Source: an uncultured bacterium
Lineage (GTDB): Bacteria; Planctomycetota; JAJSAM01; JAJVHW01
DNA length: 64,000 bases
Direction of reading: 5' to 3'
Assembly: GCA_937996235.1 (NCBI GenBank)
Contig: CALKVK010000033.1
Coordinates: 124,001 to 188,000 of the forward strand
Numbering within the stretch: position 1 is the stretch's first letter; the number at the start of each line of letters is the position of its first letter. The position numbers were made by a program, and so were the translations under genes. The notes below the pieces were generated by a model that was not told the DNA's origin, did no database searches, and saw only the letters and a list, made by a program, of their open reading frames with translations. Shown piece by piece: positions 27,040 to 36,220 of this stretch.

Positions 27040-28494
27040 TCAGACGCGGACCTGGGCCGCGCCCGTCCGGAGCGCATCGCGATGCTGCGCGAGGACGGGG
27101 TCGACGTGCTGCGTCAGGAACGCATCGACCTGCTCGCGGGAGCGCCCGACGAAGCGCCCGGGCTGGAGCAGCTCGTCGAGATCGCCGGCGACGTTCGCGA
27201 GCGCCGGCTCGGCCGCGAGCCGCGTGAGCAGGTCGTTGGCGGCGCCGCGCTCCTTCACGGCGCGCGCGACGTCGTGCGCGTGCCGTCGGATCACCTCGTG
27301 GAGCTCCTGGCGGTCACCCCCCGCGGCCACGCCCAGCATCAGGAGCTCCTCGGTCGCCATGAACGGCAGTTCGCGCGCCAGCTCGCGCCCCAGCGCGGCG
27401 GGGTACACCTGCAGCCCGGCGGCGACGTCCTCGTAGAGGACGAGCAGCGCATCGGTCGCGAGGAACGCCTCCGGGATCGCGATGCGGTTCCCCGCGCTGT
27501 CGTCGAGCGTGCGCTCGAGCCACTGCTCCGCGGCGGTCGGCGCGCCGTAGGAGGCGAGCGACGTCACGAGCCGTGCGAGCGACGTCAGGCGCTCCGAGCG
27601 CATGGGGTTGCGCTTGTACGCCATCGCGGACGAGCCGATCTGCGCGCGCCCGATCGGCTCCTCGACGCAGCCGAGGCCCATCAGCAGCCGGACGTCGTTC
27701 GCGAACTTCTGGCCGGACTGGGCGACGCCCGAGAGCAGCGCGAGCGCCTGCGACGCGATCTTGCGCGAGACGGTCTGCCCCGTGACGGGGTACGTCGCGT
27801 CGAAGCCCATCGCCGCGGCGATGCGCCGGTCGAGCTCCTCGACCTTCGCGTGGTCGCCGTCGAAGAGCGTGAGGAAGGACGCCTGCGTGCCCGTCGTGCC
27901 CTTCGCGCCGCGGAGCCGCAGCGAGCGGATGCGCCAGTCGCACTCCTCGACGTCGAGGAGGAGGTCCTGCATCCAGAGACAGACGCGGCGGCCGAAGGTC
28001 GTCGGCTGCGCCGGCTGGAAGTGCGTGTACGAGAGGCACGGCACGTCGCGCGTGCGCAGCGCCGTCTCGCGCAGCGCGGCCAGCGTGCGCACCAGGCGCG
28101 TGCGGACCAGCCCGAGCGCCTCGCGCTGCAGGATCAGGTCGGTGTTGTCGACCACGTACATGCTCGTGGCGCCGAGGTGGATGATCGGCGCCGCGCGCGG
28201 GCACTGCAGTCCGAAGGCGTGCACGTGCGCCATCACGTCGTGGCGCACCTCGCGCTCGCGCGCCTCGGCGACCGCGAAGTCGATGTCGTCGAGGTGCGCC
28301 TCCATCTCGGCGATCTGCTCCGCCGAGACCGGCAGACCGAGCTCGTGCTGCGCGCGCGCCAGGGCGAGCCACAGGCGGCGCCACGTCCCGAAGCGGCGCT
28401 GGTCGGAGAAGACCGCCAGCATCTCGCCGCTCGCGTAGCGCGCGGCGAGGGGGTTCTCGTACACGTCGCGTCGGCGGGCGTCGGCAGCGGACAT
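27040..28494 (-). CDS. purB: Adenylosuccinate lyase
   Basis: A 484-residue enzyme of the fumarase/aspartase superfamily. The signature GSSAMAYKRNPMRSERL is intact; other conserved parts are IIHLGATSMYVVDNTD, SYTHFQPAQPTTFGRR and TYPVTGQTVSRK. It cleaves adenylosuccinate to AMP and SAICAR to AICAR in purine synthesis. Length and motifs fit the eukaryote-like PurB branch (about 480 residues) better than the short bacterial branch. ATG 28494 is preceded by CGGAGACC. It is a single gene, divergent from the SGNH hydrolase. Confidence 0.93.
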   Translation of the reverse strand: MSAADARRRDVYENPLAARYASGEMLAVFSDQRRFGTWRRLWLALARAQHELGLPVSAEQIAEMEAHLDDIDFAVAEAREREVRHDVMAHVHAFGLQCPRAAPIIHLGATSMYVVDNTDLILQREALGLVRTRLVRTLAALRETALRTRDVPCLSYTHFQPAQPTTFGRRVCLWMQDLLLDVEECDWRIRSLRLRGAKGTTGTQASFLTLFDGDHAKVEELDRRIAAAMGFDATYPVTGQTVSRKIASQALALLSGVAQSGQKFANDVRLLMGLGCVEEPIGRAQIGSSAMAYKRNPMRSERLTSLARLVTSLASYGAPTAAEQWLERTLDDSAGNRIAIPEAFLATDALLVLYEDVAAGLQVYPAALGRELARELPFMATEELLMLGVAAGGDRQELHEVIRRHAHDVARAVKERGAANDLLTRLAAEPALANVAGDLDELLQPGRFVGRSREQVDAFLTQHVDPVLAQHRDALRTGAAQVRV

Positions 28495-28577
28495 GGCAGG
28501 TCTCCGGAGGGGGGCGTCCATTCTCGGCGCGTGGACGGGGCGGGCCAAGGTCGGCGGCGCCCGCGCGTCGGCGGCAG

Positions 28578-28583
28578 TACGAT
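28578..28583 (+). promoter_or_regulatory. -10 box (TACGAT), leaderless type
   Basis: TACGAT lies 6 nt before GTG 28590. Confidence 0.5.
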
Positions 28584-28589
28584 GCGCCC

Positions 28590-29645
28590 GTGATCCCGCC
28601 GAACAACATGCCGCGGACGGGCTTCGTCACGGACTACCTGCTCCAGTGGTACGTCGCGGTCTCGCTGGCGGTGCTCGCCGTGCTCTGGATCCGGCGCGCG
28701 CGCCGCCTCGGCGCGACGCCGCTGCGCCTGCTGGGCGGCAACGCCCTGCTCGTCGCGGCCCTCGGCGCGTTCGCGTTCGTCGCGGGCGAGACCTGGTTCC
28801 GCTACGGGTACGACGCGACGGACTCCTACGGGCTCACGATGACGAACTGGGCGTGGTTCGGGCGCCACTTCGAGGCCAACTCGTGGGGACTCCGCGACCG
28901 CGAGCCGCAGGTGCCGCGCCCGGGGGGCGTGCGCCGCATCGCGTTCCTCGGCGACTCGTTCGTCGCCGGCTACGGCGTCGCCGACCCCGCGGCGCGCTTC
29001 CCGGACCTCGTGCGCGCGGAGCTCGAGCGCCGCGGCGGCAGTCCCATCGACGTCTGGAACGCCGGCGGCATCGGCTGGTCCACCGGCGACGAACTCGCGT
29101 GGCTGCGCGAGGTGCAGCCGCAGGCGCGCTTCGACCACGTCGTCCTCGCCTACTGCCTGAACGACGCGGACGACCTGCTGACGCCCGCGGAGCGCTTCGA
29201 CCGCCGCAGCGTGCGGCGCTCCGCGTGGTTCCAGCCGTGGCAGTCGTTCTTCGCGGACTTCCTCTGGTTCCGCCTGAACCTCGCGCGCGACACGCGCGTC
29301 GACGGCTACTACGGCTGGGTGACGCGCGCGTACGAGGACGAGGCCGTCTGGGCGCGGCAGGCCGCGCGCATCCGCGCCCTCGGCGACTACTGCCGCACAC
29401 AGGGCATCCGCTTCGACGCCGTCGTGTTCCCGCTCTTCGACTCGTGGGGCGACGGCTACGCGTTCGACGCGGCCCACGACCGCGTCGTGGCGGCGTTCCA
29501 GTCCGCCGGCGCACGGGTGCTCGACCTGCGCGCGACCTACCGCGGGATCCCGGGACGCGAGCTCGTCGCGAACCGCTACGACGCCCACCCGAACCCGCGC
29601 GCGCACGAGCTGGCCGCGCGCGCGATCCTCGCGGCGTTCTTCTGA
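28590..29645 (+). CDS. Membrane-anchored SGNH/GDSL hydrolase
   Basis: A 351-residue protein with two N-terminal membrane segments (about 18-34 and 50-66) followed by an SGNH-type domain. Block I is IAFLGDSFVAGYG with the serine nucleophile, the glycine block is NAGGIGWSTGDE, block III is YCLNDADD, and block V is YDAHPNPRAHE with the Asp-His pair. Such enzymes are esterases or O-acetyl hydrolases of envelope glycans. Membrane anchoring suggests action at the cell surface. A second, distinct SGNH protein lies at 48970. Substrate unknown. Confidence 0.85.
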   Translation: MIPPNNMPRTGFVTDYLLQWYVAVSLAVLAVLWIRRARRLGATPLRLLGGNALLVAALGAFAFVAGETWFRYGYDATDSYGLTMTNWAWFGRHFEANSWGLRDREPQVPRPGGVRRIAFLGDSFVAGYGVADPAARFPDLVRAELERRGGSPIDVWNAGGIGWSTGDELAWLREVQPQARFDHVVLAYCLNDADDLLTPAERFDRRSVRRSAWFQPWQSFFADFLWFRLNLARDTRVDGYYGWVTRAYEDEAVWARQAARIRALGDYCRTQGIRFDAVVFPLFDSWGDGYAFDAAHDRVVAAFQSAGARVLDLRATYRGIPGRELVANRYDAHPNPRAHELAARAILAAFF

Positions 29646-29660
29646 GCGCTCGGCTGCGGA

Positions 29661-30035
29661 TCAGTCGCAGCAGATGCGGCGGCCCGGAACGTAGACGCGC
29701 ACGCGGCGCTCCTCGATCCGGCCCGGCACCCAGCGCCGCACCGTCTCGCGCGGACGCACGACCACGCGGACGTACGCGCGGCGGCACGCGTCCCACGCGA
29801 GCCGCACGACGGCCGGCCGTTCCTCCACGACGTAGCGGCCCGGCACGCGCACGCTCTCGATGCGCGTCTCGTAGTGCCCCGGCTCGTACTCGCACCGCCC
29901 TTCGGCGTGGACGTACGCGACGCGGCGCACCGGGAAGCACGGTGCATCGCACGTCGTGCCGCAGTCCGCGCGGGCGACCGTTGCGGGCAGGGCGGTGAGC
30001 AGGGTGCAGGCGGCGGTCAGGGCGAGGGATCGCAT
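29661..30035 (-). CDS. Small exported Arg/Tyr-rich protein
   Basis: A 124-residue protein with a signal peptide (LALTAACTLLTALPATVARA), six cysteines (CGTTC, APCF, RCEY, DACR, ICCD are the sites) and basic strand-like repeats of the form VRVPGRYVVEERP and WVPGRIEERRVRVYVPGR. The repeated VPGRxVxE pattern suggests a small beta structure stabilised by disulfides. I do not recognise the family. A Shine-Dalgarno CGGAGACC precedes ATG 30035, like that of purB. Confidence 0.7.
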   Translation of the reverse strand: MRSLALTAACTLLTALPATVARADCGTTCDAPCFPVRRVAYVHAEGRCEYEPGHYETRIESVRVPGRYVVEERPAVVRLAWDACRRAYVRVVVRPRETVRRWVPGRIEERRVRVYVPGRRICCD

Positions 30036-30175
30036 GGCGGGTCTCCGGACGGCGTCGCGCGCGCCGCGCCACCCAGGTCGCACCGCCCGTGCCACGCGGC
30101 CGGAGCCCGGGCGAGCGCGGCCCCGTCCCGCTGCGGGGACACGCACCGCACGCCCGCGAGGACGCACCGCGCGCG

Positions 30176-33100
30176 TCAGTCGGAGTCGGGCACCGCCGCG
30201 AGCGCCGCTCCGACGACGTCGCGCAGGTCGGGCCAGCCGGCGAACGCGCTCTCGGCGAGCGCGTCGCCCGCGGCGCGGTCGTCGCGCAGGATCGCCTCGC
30301 GCAGGAGCGAGCGCGCCTCCTCGCCCTCGCCGCAGCGCGCGAGCGCGCGGGCGTACCAGAACGGGTAGGTGCTCCAGCGGTGCACGGCGCCGTTGCGGTC
30401 GCGGCGGATCTCGCTCGCGGAGTCGAGCACGCTCTTGCGGTCGAGGCGCAGAGCCTCGGCGTAGGGGCCGAGGGCGGCCGGGGGGCCGTCGATGCCCTCG
30501 GTGACCCAGCCGAGCCAGAGGTGCGCGCGCGTGTGGCCCTCGTCCACGGTGACCGCGAGCCGGAGCGCCTCGCGGGCGGCCTCGTCGCGGACGCCGAGAC
30601 GCGCGCGCCCCGAGCCGTCGAGATAGGCGAGGTTGCCGTTCCCCGGATCGGGCGTGCGGAGGGCCGCGAGCCGCGCGAGCGCCGCGTCGCGCCCGGCGGA
30701 GCCGGCGTCGCGCAGCGCCTCCAGCAGTGTGAGCTTGCCGCGCTCGTCGAGGCGACGCTCCGGCGTCCGCCAGCCCTCCTCCACGTCCGCGAGCGCGATG
30801 GCCGCGCGCTGCGCCGCCACCGCCTCGTCGTAGCGCCGTTCCGCCTCGAACTCCTCGGCCAGGAAGCGCTGCATGTCGACGTCGAGCGGGGAGAGGCGCG
30901 GAGCCGTGCGCAGCACGAGCTGCGCGAGCGGAAGGGCGCTCGCGGGCCGGCGGCGTGCCGGCAGCGCGAACGCCTCCGGGTCGCGCAGGTAGCGCACGAC
31001 GCCGTCGAGGTACTCCTCGGGCAGGACGGGTGCGCCCGGCTGCGCGCGCCGCTCCGCCAGCGCGTCGTGGATCAGCCGCGTGCAGCGCGGCTCCTCGAGG
31101 TGCGCGAATCCCGCGACCAGCGCCCGCAGCGCCGCCACGGCCGGCGCCGTGCGCGGGTGGAACGGGCCGTCCGCGGGCACCGAGTAGAGCGACACCGCGC
31201 GCGCGACGGCGGGGTCGAGCAGCTCCGCGACCAGCGCGCGGCCCGCCTCGTCCGTGCCGCAGCGCCCGAGCGCGACGGCGCAGCGGCGGTAGGCCTCGAC
31301 ACCCGGGTCGCTGCGCGACGCCGCCGCCAGCGCGGCGGGGCGCATGCGCGGGAGCAGCGCGGCGAGTGCCGGGACCGCCGGCTCGAAGCGCAGGCGTCCG
31401 AGCTGCTCGGCCGCGACCGCGAGGCGCTCGGGATCCGGGATGCTCTCGAGCAGCCCTGCGAGCAGGGGGCCCGCGCGTTCGCCGCCCGTGGCGGCCACGA
31501 GCCGCAGCGCCTCGGACGTCAGCTCGCGCGCATGGGGGGCGAGCGCGATCTCGATCAGCTTCTCCGGCGGCGGGACGCGCTTCTCGCGCGCGAGCACGGT
31601 GAGCACCGCCACGCGCTCGTCGTCGGACCAGCCCGGCGCGTCGAGCCCCTCCTCGATCCCGTGCGGCACCACGCGTGCGTCCTCGACGCGCAGCCGCTCG
31701 AGCGCGCCGCCGCGCTGGGACGGGTCCGCGACGAGCTTCTCGAAGTACGTGCGGACGGGCTCCGAACCGCCGAGCGTGGCGAGCGTCGCGAGCAGCGCGC
31801 CGCGGGTGTCCGGTTCCGACTCCTCCGCGAGGGCCGCGAGGAGCAGCGCTCCGTCCTCGTCCCGCACCGCACCGCGCAACAGCACGACGATGTTCCCGCG
31901 CAGGAGCGGGTCCTTCTCGTTCCGCAGCTCGTCGAGGAGCACGGCGCGCGCGCGCGCCGCGTCGCACGCGCGCAGCGCGGTGAGCAGCGAGCGCCGCGCG
32001 CGCCGCCTCCGGTCCGCCGTCGAGTCGGCGGAGGACGGCGTGATCGCCGCGTCGGGGTCGTTCGCCGCGGCGCGGGCCGCCGCGCTGACGCCGTCCTCCG
32101 CGGCGAGCCGGGCCGCCAGCGCGTCGGCGTCCTCGGGGCGGCCCGCGGTCGCGAGCAGCTCGGCCGCGACGCGGCGCACCGCCGCGTCGTCGTGCGCGAG
32201 GAGCTCGCGGGCGACGTCGGCCGCTCCCGCCGGGTCGCGCCGCACGAGCGCTTCGAGCGCATAGCGGCGCATCGTCTCGCCCGTCGCCGGGGCGGCCGCG
32301 AGCGCGCGCAGGGCGGGCGTGGTCGGGAGGTCGGGGCGCGCGCGCAGGAGCTCGAGCGCGGCCCAGCGCCCGGACGCGTCGTCGCCCTCCAGCGCGGCCG
32401 TCAGCCGCGCCGCGATGTCGTCGCCCCCCGAGGCCTCGATCGCGAGCAGGAGCTCGCGGCGGATGCCCTCGCCCCCGGGCGCGTCGTAGGCGCGGCGCAG
32501 GTCGGCGGCGAAGCGCTCCGCGAAGAGCAGTTGCACCTTGCGCAGTGCGAAGCGGCGCGTCGCCGGAGGCAGCACCTCCGCCTCGGGACCGACGCAGAGG
32601 TCGCGGAGCACGTCGGCGGCCGCGTCGCGCCGGACCTCGACGAGCGCCTCGACGAGCACCTCGAGCGGGCTCTCCGCGTGCTCGACGCGCCGCTGCGCGA
32701 TGCGCCGCGCGACGGCCTCGATCTGCGTTGTGAGCCAGGGGATCGCGTCCGGTCCGCGGCGCGAGAGCGCCATGCGCAGCTCCGGCGCGCCGACGTCGCC
32801 GAGCTGCCGCACGACGGCGCGCGACGTCTCCTCGGCCTGCAGCTCGGCGGCGCCGCCCAGGTCGAGGAGCGCCGCACCGGCCGCCGCGGCGGCCGCCGGG
32901 TCGTCGCTCTCGACGAGGCCGCGGCGGAGCGCGGGGAGCACGAGCTCGGATCTCTCGCGATAGGCCCGCAGCGCCGCGAGCGCGAGCGCACGGTCGCCCG
33001 GCGTGGCGGAGCGGTCGTCGTACAGCTCGAGCAGCGCCGGCAGCGCGTCCGCGGCGCCGAGCGGCACACACGCCCGCAGCGCCGCGCGGCGCGTGTCGGG

Positions 33101-33634
33101 GTCGCTGTCGAGCAGGAGCCGCGCGAGCGCCGCCTCGCCTGCGGCGCGCGGCAGGACGCCGCGCAGGACCGCGCGCCGCAGCGCCTCCGCGGCGGCGGAC
33201 CGCACGCGCCAGACCGGCTCGCGGCGCGCGTCCGCGAGATCGAGGATGCGCGGCGCGTCGTCGGGCCCGCCGATCTTGCCGAGTCCGCGCACGGCCGCCT
33301 CGCGCACGGCGAACGAGCGGTCGCCCGCCGCGCCCGCGAGCAGCGGGCCCGCGGCGTCGCACTCCATCTCGCCGACCGCCGCGACGAGCGCCGCGTTCGC
33401 GAACCACGAGCCGCGCGCGAGCGCCTCGCGCACGGCGGGGAGGGCGTCCGCGCCGGCGGCGGCGAGCAGGCGTGCGGCGTCCTGCGCGTCCTCGGGGCTC
33501 GTCGGGTCCCCGAGTGTCCGGATGGCCTCCGCGACGCCCGGCGGGGCGTCGGCGGCGAGGCTCCGCCGCGGGGACGCGAGGCTGCAGCCCAGCGCGGCGC
33601 AGCAGAGGGCGGCGGCGAGGACGGGCCGTCTCAC
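30176..33634 (-). CDS. Large exported HEAT-repeat protein
   Basis: A 1152-residue protein with a signal peptide and probable lipobox (LAAALCCAALGCS). Nearly the whole length consists of HEAT/armadillo-like helical repeats, for example SFAVREAAVRGLGKIGGPDDAPRILDL split across 95-125 and DSDPDTRRAALRACVPLGAAD. The last 250 residues look more TPR-like (AYAEALRLDRKS, ALARCGEGEEARSLL). Such solenoids scaffold protein complexes. GTG 33634 is chosen because TACGAT lies 6 nt upstream and the signal peptide starts there. Long frames on the other strand in this region are mirror artefacts of codon bias. Confidence 0.85.
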   Translation of the reverse strand: MRRPVLAAALCCAALGCSLASPRRSLAADAPPGVAEAIRTLGDPTSPEDAQDAARLLAAAGADALPAVREALARGSWFANAALVAAVGEMECDAAGPLLAGAAGDRSFAVREAAVRGLGKIGGPDDAPRILDLADARREPVWRVRSAAAEALRRAVLRGVLPRAAGEAALARLLLDSDPDTRRAALRACVPLGAADALPALLELYDDRSATPGDRALALAALRAYRERSELVLPALRRGLVESDDPAAAAAAGAALLDLGGAAELQAEETSRAVVRQLGDVGAPELRMALSRRGPDAIPWLTTQIEAVARRIAQRRVEHAESPLEVLVEALVEVRRDAAADVLRDLCVGPEAEVLPPATRRFALRKVQLLFAERFAADLRRAYDAPGGEGIRRELLLAIEASGGDDIAARLTAALEGDDASGRWAALELLRARPDLPTTPALRALAAAPATGETMRRYALEALVRRDPAGAADVARELLAHDDAAVRRVAAELLATAGRPEDADALAARLAAEDGVSAAARAAANDPDAAITPSSADSTADRRRRARRSLLTALRACDAARARAVLLDELRNEKDPLLRGNIVVLLRGAVRDEDGALLLAALAEESEPDTRGALLATLATLGGSEPVRTYFEKLVADPSQRGGALERLRVEDARVVPHGIEEGLDAPGWSDDERVAVLTVLAREKRVPPPEKLIEIALAPHARELTSEALRLVAATGGERAGPLLAGLLESIPDPERLAVAAEQLGRLRFEPAVPALAALLPRMRPAALAAASRSDPGVEAYRRCAVALGRCGTDEAGRALVAELLDPAVARAVSLYSVPADGPFHPRTAPAVAALRALVAGFAHLEEPRCTRLIHDALAERRAQPGAPVLPEEYLDGVVRYLRDPEAFALPARRRPASALPLAQLVLRTAPRLSPLDVDMQRFLAEEFEAERRYDEAVAAQRAAIALADVEEGWRTPERRLDERGKLTLLEALRDAGSAGRDAALARLAALRTPDPGNGNLAYLDGSGRARLGVRDEAAREALRLAVTVDEGHTRAHLWLGWVTEGIDGPPAALGPYAEALRLDRKSVLDSASEIRRDRNGAVHRWSTYPFWYARALARCGEGEEARSLLREAILRDDRAAGDALAESAFAGWPDLRDVVGAALAAVPDSD

Positions 33635-33640
33635 GACCGC

Positions 33641-33646
33641 ATCGTA
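33641..33646 (-). promoter_or_regulatory. -10 box (TACGAT), leaderless type
   Basis: TACGAT lies 6 nt before GTG 33634 on the minus strand. Confidence 0.5.
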
Positions 33647-33668
33647 ACGTTCGGCGGTCGCGCGGTGT

Positions 33669-34532
33669 TCAGACGTGGCGCCGGAACGCCTCGGGCAGCG
33701 CGTCGAGGAGATCGGTGGCGACGAGCGCGTGCCGGCCGAGGCGCTGCGCCGCGAGGTCCCCGGCGAGTCCGTGCAGGTGCACGCCGAGGACGGCGGCGTC
33801 GAACGGCTCCATGCCCTGCGCGAGGAGCGCCGCGACGAGCCCCGTGAGCACATCGCCCGTGCCTCCGGTCGCCATGCCGGGGTTGCCCGTCGTGTTGACG
33901 CGGACGCGCCGCCCGTCCGTGACGACGGTGCCGTGCCCCTTGAGCGCGACCACGGCGCCCGTCGCCGCGGCGAGCGCGAGCGCCGCGTGCACGCGACCCT
34001 CCGCGGCGACGGAGCCGGCCGCACCGACCAGCCGGGCCGCCTCTCCGGGGTGCGGGGTCAGCACGCGCGGTCCCGCGGCGCCCGCCAGGTCGGCCGCGCG
34101 CCCCTCGAACGCGTTCAGCGCGTCGGCATCGATCACGCTCGGCGCCGTGACGCGCAGCGCGAGCTCGCGCGCGAACGCCTCCGCCTGGACGCCGCGCGTG
34201 AGTCCCGGTCCCAGCGCGACCGCGCTGCGCTCGGCGGCAAGCGCCAGCGCGGGCTCGACGGCGGCGGTGCCGAGCGCGCCGTCGTGGTCGTCGAGCGGGC
34301 GCGCCAGCTCGCAGACCAGGTGCGCCGCGACGTGCGGCGCCATCGCGCGCGGGTAGGCGAGGGTGACGAGCCCCGCGCCGCCTCGCGCCGCGGCGTGCGT
34401 CGCGAGGATCGCGGCGCCGGGGTAGAGCGCGGAGCCCGCGAGCACCAGCACGTGCCCGAACGTGCCCTTGTGGCCGTCGCACGGACGCGCCGGCAGCGGC
34501 GGCAGGTCGTCCGTGCGGACGACGTCGCTCAT
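33669..34532 (-). CDS. nnrD: ADP-dependent NAD(P)H-hydrate dehydratase
   Basis: A 287-residue repair enzyme that converts the damaged S-form of NAD(P)HX back to NAD(P)H using ADP. Motifs are GTFGHVLVLAGS, HAAARGGAGLVTLA, the VIDADALNAFEG stretch, LTPHPGEAARL, ALKGHGTVV and NTTGNPGMATGGTGDVLTG with the ADP-binding and catalytic residues. The N-terminal epimerase domain of the common bifunctional YjeF fusion is absent. Its ATG overlaps the end of the asparaginase gene (ATGA), so the two are translated together. Confidence 0.92.
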   Translation of the reverse strand: MSDVVRTDDLPPLPARPCDGHKGTFGHVLVLAGSALYPGAAILATHAAARGGAGLVTLAYPRAMAPHVAAHLVCELARPLDDHDGALGTAAVEPALALAAERSAVALGPGLTRGVQAEAFARELALRVTAPSVIDADALNAFEGRAADLAGAAGPRVLTPHPGEAARLVGAAGSVAAEGRVHAALALAAATGAVVALKGHGTVVTDGRRVRVNTTGNPGMATGGTGDVLTGLVAALLAQGMEPFDAAVLGVHLHGLAGDLAAQRLGRHALVATDLLDALPEAFRRHV

Positions 34533-35551
34533 GCGGCGGCCGCCACCAGAGCGTCCGGCAGCTCCACGCGCACGCGGCCCGTGTCGAGTCCGCGGTGGTT
34601 GCGCACGACGGTGTCGCGGTGGGGCAGGAGCGCCTCCCACGCGGCGTCGTCGAGCACCCCGCACGCCCGCAGCAGCTCGAGCCCGACGTGACGCGCCGCC
34701 TGCGCCGAGCCGTCGAGGCACTTGACGGTCACGCCGAGACCGCGCTCCGCGACGCCGAGACACCACACGCCCTCGGCGCCGACCTTGCAGAGGACGCGCC
34801 CGCCGGTCGCGCGGATCACGTCCGTGTCCGAGCGCCCCGTGCCCCCGAGCATCTCCGGTGCCGCGCGGACGGCCGCGCCGAGGCGCTCCGCCGCCGCACG
34901 CAGCTCGCCCGCGAGCCCGCCGCCCGCGGGGTCGGCGACGGTCGCCACGAGGCGCGCCGCGGCGCCGAGCGGCACGGCGAAGACCGGCGCGCTGCAGCCG
35001 TCGATCGCGATGTGCACCTGCTCCGGCGTGACCCCCGCGGTCCTGGCCACGTTCTCCCGGTTCAGGCGCTGGAGAGGGTGCGCGGGCTCGAGGTAATCGC
35101 CGAGGCTCCAGCCCGACGCGACGCACGCCGCGAGCATCGCCGCGTGCTTCCCGGAGCAGTTGTTGTGCAGCGCGGTCGGCGCCTCGCCGGCCCGGATCAG
35201 CGCGCGCGCCGACGGCTCGTGGACGGGCGGGTGCGCGCCGCACTGCAGCGCGTCGGGCGCGAGTCCCGCGCGGCGCAGCATCTCCGCCGCCGTCGCCACG
35301 TGGAACGGCTCGCCGTTGTGCGACGCGCACGCGAGGGCGAGCTCGCGCCCGCCGTAGCCGAAGCGGTCCGCGGCACCGCTCAGCACGCACGCCAGCGCCT
35401 GCACCGGCTTCGCCGACGAGCGCAGGTAGACGAGTGCCCCGGGGTCGCCGCCCGCGCACGTCACCGCGCCGCGGCGCCAGACCGCGACGCGGACCAGGTG
35501 CTCCGACTCCTCGAGACCGCCCCGCTCGCGCACGACCCGCACCGGCTGCAT
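34529..35551 (-). CDS. Type II-like asparaginase (Asparaginase_II family)
   Basis: A 340-residue protein of the AnsA-unrelated Asparaginase_II family. Family motifs are LRSSAKPVQALA, ACASHNGEPFHV, LHNNCSGKHAAMLA and IDGCSAPVFAVPL, then GGTGRSDT near the C-terminal third. Members hydrolyse L-asparagine to aspartate and ammonia; few have been studied. No signal peptide is seen, so it is probably cytoplasmic. It overlaps nnrD by 4 nt. No leaderless box or strong Shine-Dalgarno is obvious before ATG 35551. Confidence 0.88.
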   Translation of the reverse strand: MQPVRVVRERGGLEESEHLVRVAVWRRGAVTCAGGDPGALVYLRSSAKPVQALACVLSGAADRFGYGGRELALACASHNGEPFHVATAAEMLRRAGLAPDALQCGAHPPVHEPSARALIRAGEAPTALHNNCSGKHAAMLAACVASGWSLGDYLEPAHPLQRLNRENVARTAGVTPEQVHIAIDGCSAPVFAVPLGAAARLVATVADPAGGGLAGELRAAAERLGAAVRAAPEMLGGTGRSDTDVIRATGGRVLCKVGAEGVWCLGVAERGLGVTVKCLDGSAQAARHVGLELLRACGVLDDAAWEALLPHRDTVVRNHRGLDTGRVRVELPDALVAAAA

Positions 35552-35664
35552 GGGCGCATGTTCGCGGAGCCCGGGACGCCCCGGTCGAGAATGCGGCCCG
35601 CCGCGCCGCCCGGCCCCGCACGCCGTGCCCCTTCAGCGACCTGCCGCGGCGCGCGGACGAGGGC

Positions 35665-35670
35665 TACACT
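35665..35670 (+). promoter_or_regulatory. -10 box (TACACT), leaderless type
   Basis: TACACT lies 7 nt before ATG 35678. Confidence 0.5.
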
Positions 35671-35677
35671 CCAGCGC

Positions 35678-36088
35678 ATGGTGGAGGTCCAGCTCTCCCG
35701 AATCGTCATCCGCGAGACGAGCGACCAGCAGCGCATCTACCTGCGCGAGAAGGCCGGCTCGCGCGAGTTCCCGATCGTGATCGGGCTGCACGAGGCCGCC
35801 GCGATCGACCGCCGCGTGCGCGACAAGCCGCCGCCGCGCCCGATGACGCACGACCTGATGGCCGCGCTGGTGAAGGAGCTCGGCGCGCGCGTCGAGCGCG
35901 TGGTCATCTCGGCCCTCAAGCAGAACACGTTCTTCGCCCGCATCGACCTCGTGCCCGCCGGGGCCGACGCGCCGCGCCCCGTGGACGCCCGCCCGAGCGA
36001 CGCCATCGCGCTCGCGGCGCACCTCGGCGCGCCGATCTACGTCGAGGAGGGCGTCCTCGACGACGTGCTCGCGTCGCCGTCCGACTGA
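35678..36088 (+). CDS. Bifunctional-nuclease (DUF151/BFN) domain protein
   Basis: A 136-residue single-domain protein. The fold is recognisable from FPIVIGLHEAAAIDRR (the GxxEAxAI core), THDLMAALVKELGARVERVVISAL split at about 55-75, NTFFARIDLV and RPSDAIALAAHLGAPIYV. Plant and archaeal-type members have RNase and DNase activity; the bacterial role is unclear. ATG 35678 has TACACT 7 nt upstream. It lies 44 nt before a tRNA-Ser gene. Confidence 0.9.
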   Translation: MVEVQLSRIVIRETSDQQRIYLREKAGSREFPIVIGLHEAAAIDRRVRDKPPPRPMTHDLMAALVKELGARVERVVISALKQNTFFARIDLVPAGADAPRPVDARPSDAIALAAHLGAPIYVEEGVLDDVLASPSD

Positions 36089-36132
36089 CGGCGCCGCCGG
36101 CGCGCTCCGAGCGCCAGACGACAAGACCCCGC

Positions 36133-36220
36133 GGAGGGGTGCCCGAGCGGTCGAAGGGAGCGGTTTTGAAAACCGCCGTGGAGCGATCCACCCGGGGTTC
36201 GAATCCCCGCCCCTCCGCCA
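36133..36220 (+). tRNA. tRNA-Ser (anticodon TGA)
   Basis: An 88-nt class II tRNA. Acceptor GGAGGGG pairs with CCCCTCC, the anticodon stem GCGGT/ACCGC encloses loop TTTGAAA (anticodon TGA, reads UCA), a long variable arm is present (about GTGGAGCGATCCAC), the T-arm is CGGGG TTCGAAT CCCCG, and CCA is encoded. The last 20 nt are the start of a tandem repeat described next. Confidence 0.97.

Noticed and set aside
30089..33847. A 1252-codon plus-strand frame opposite the HEAT-repeat gene
   Set aside because: Composition is Arg/Glu/His-rich and shows no family; the minus strand has a clear signal peptide and repeats.
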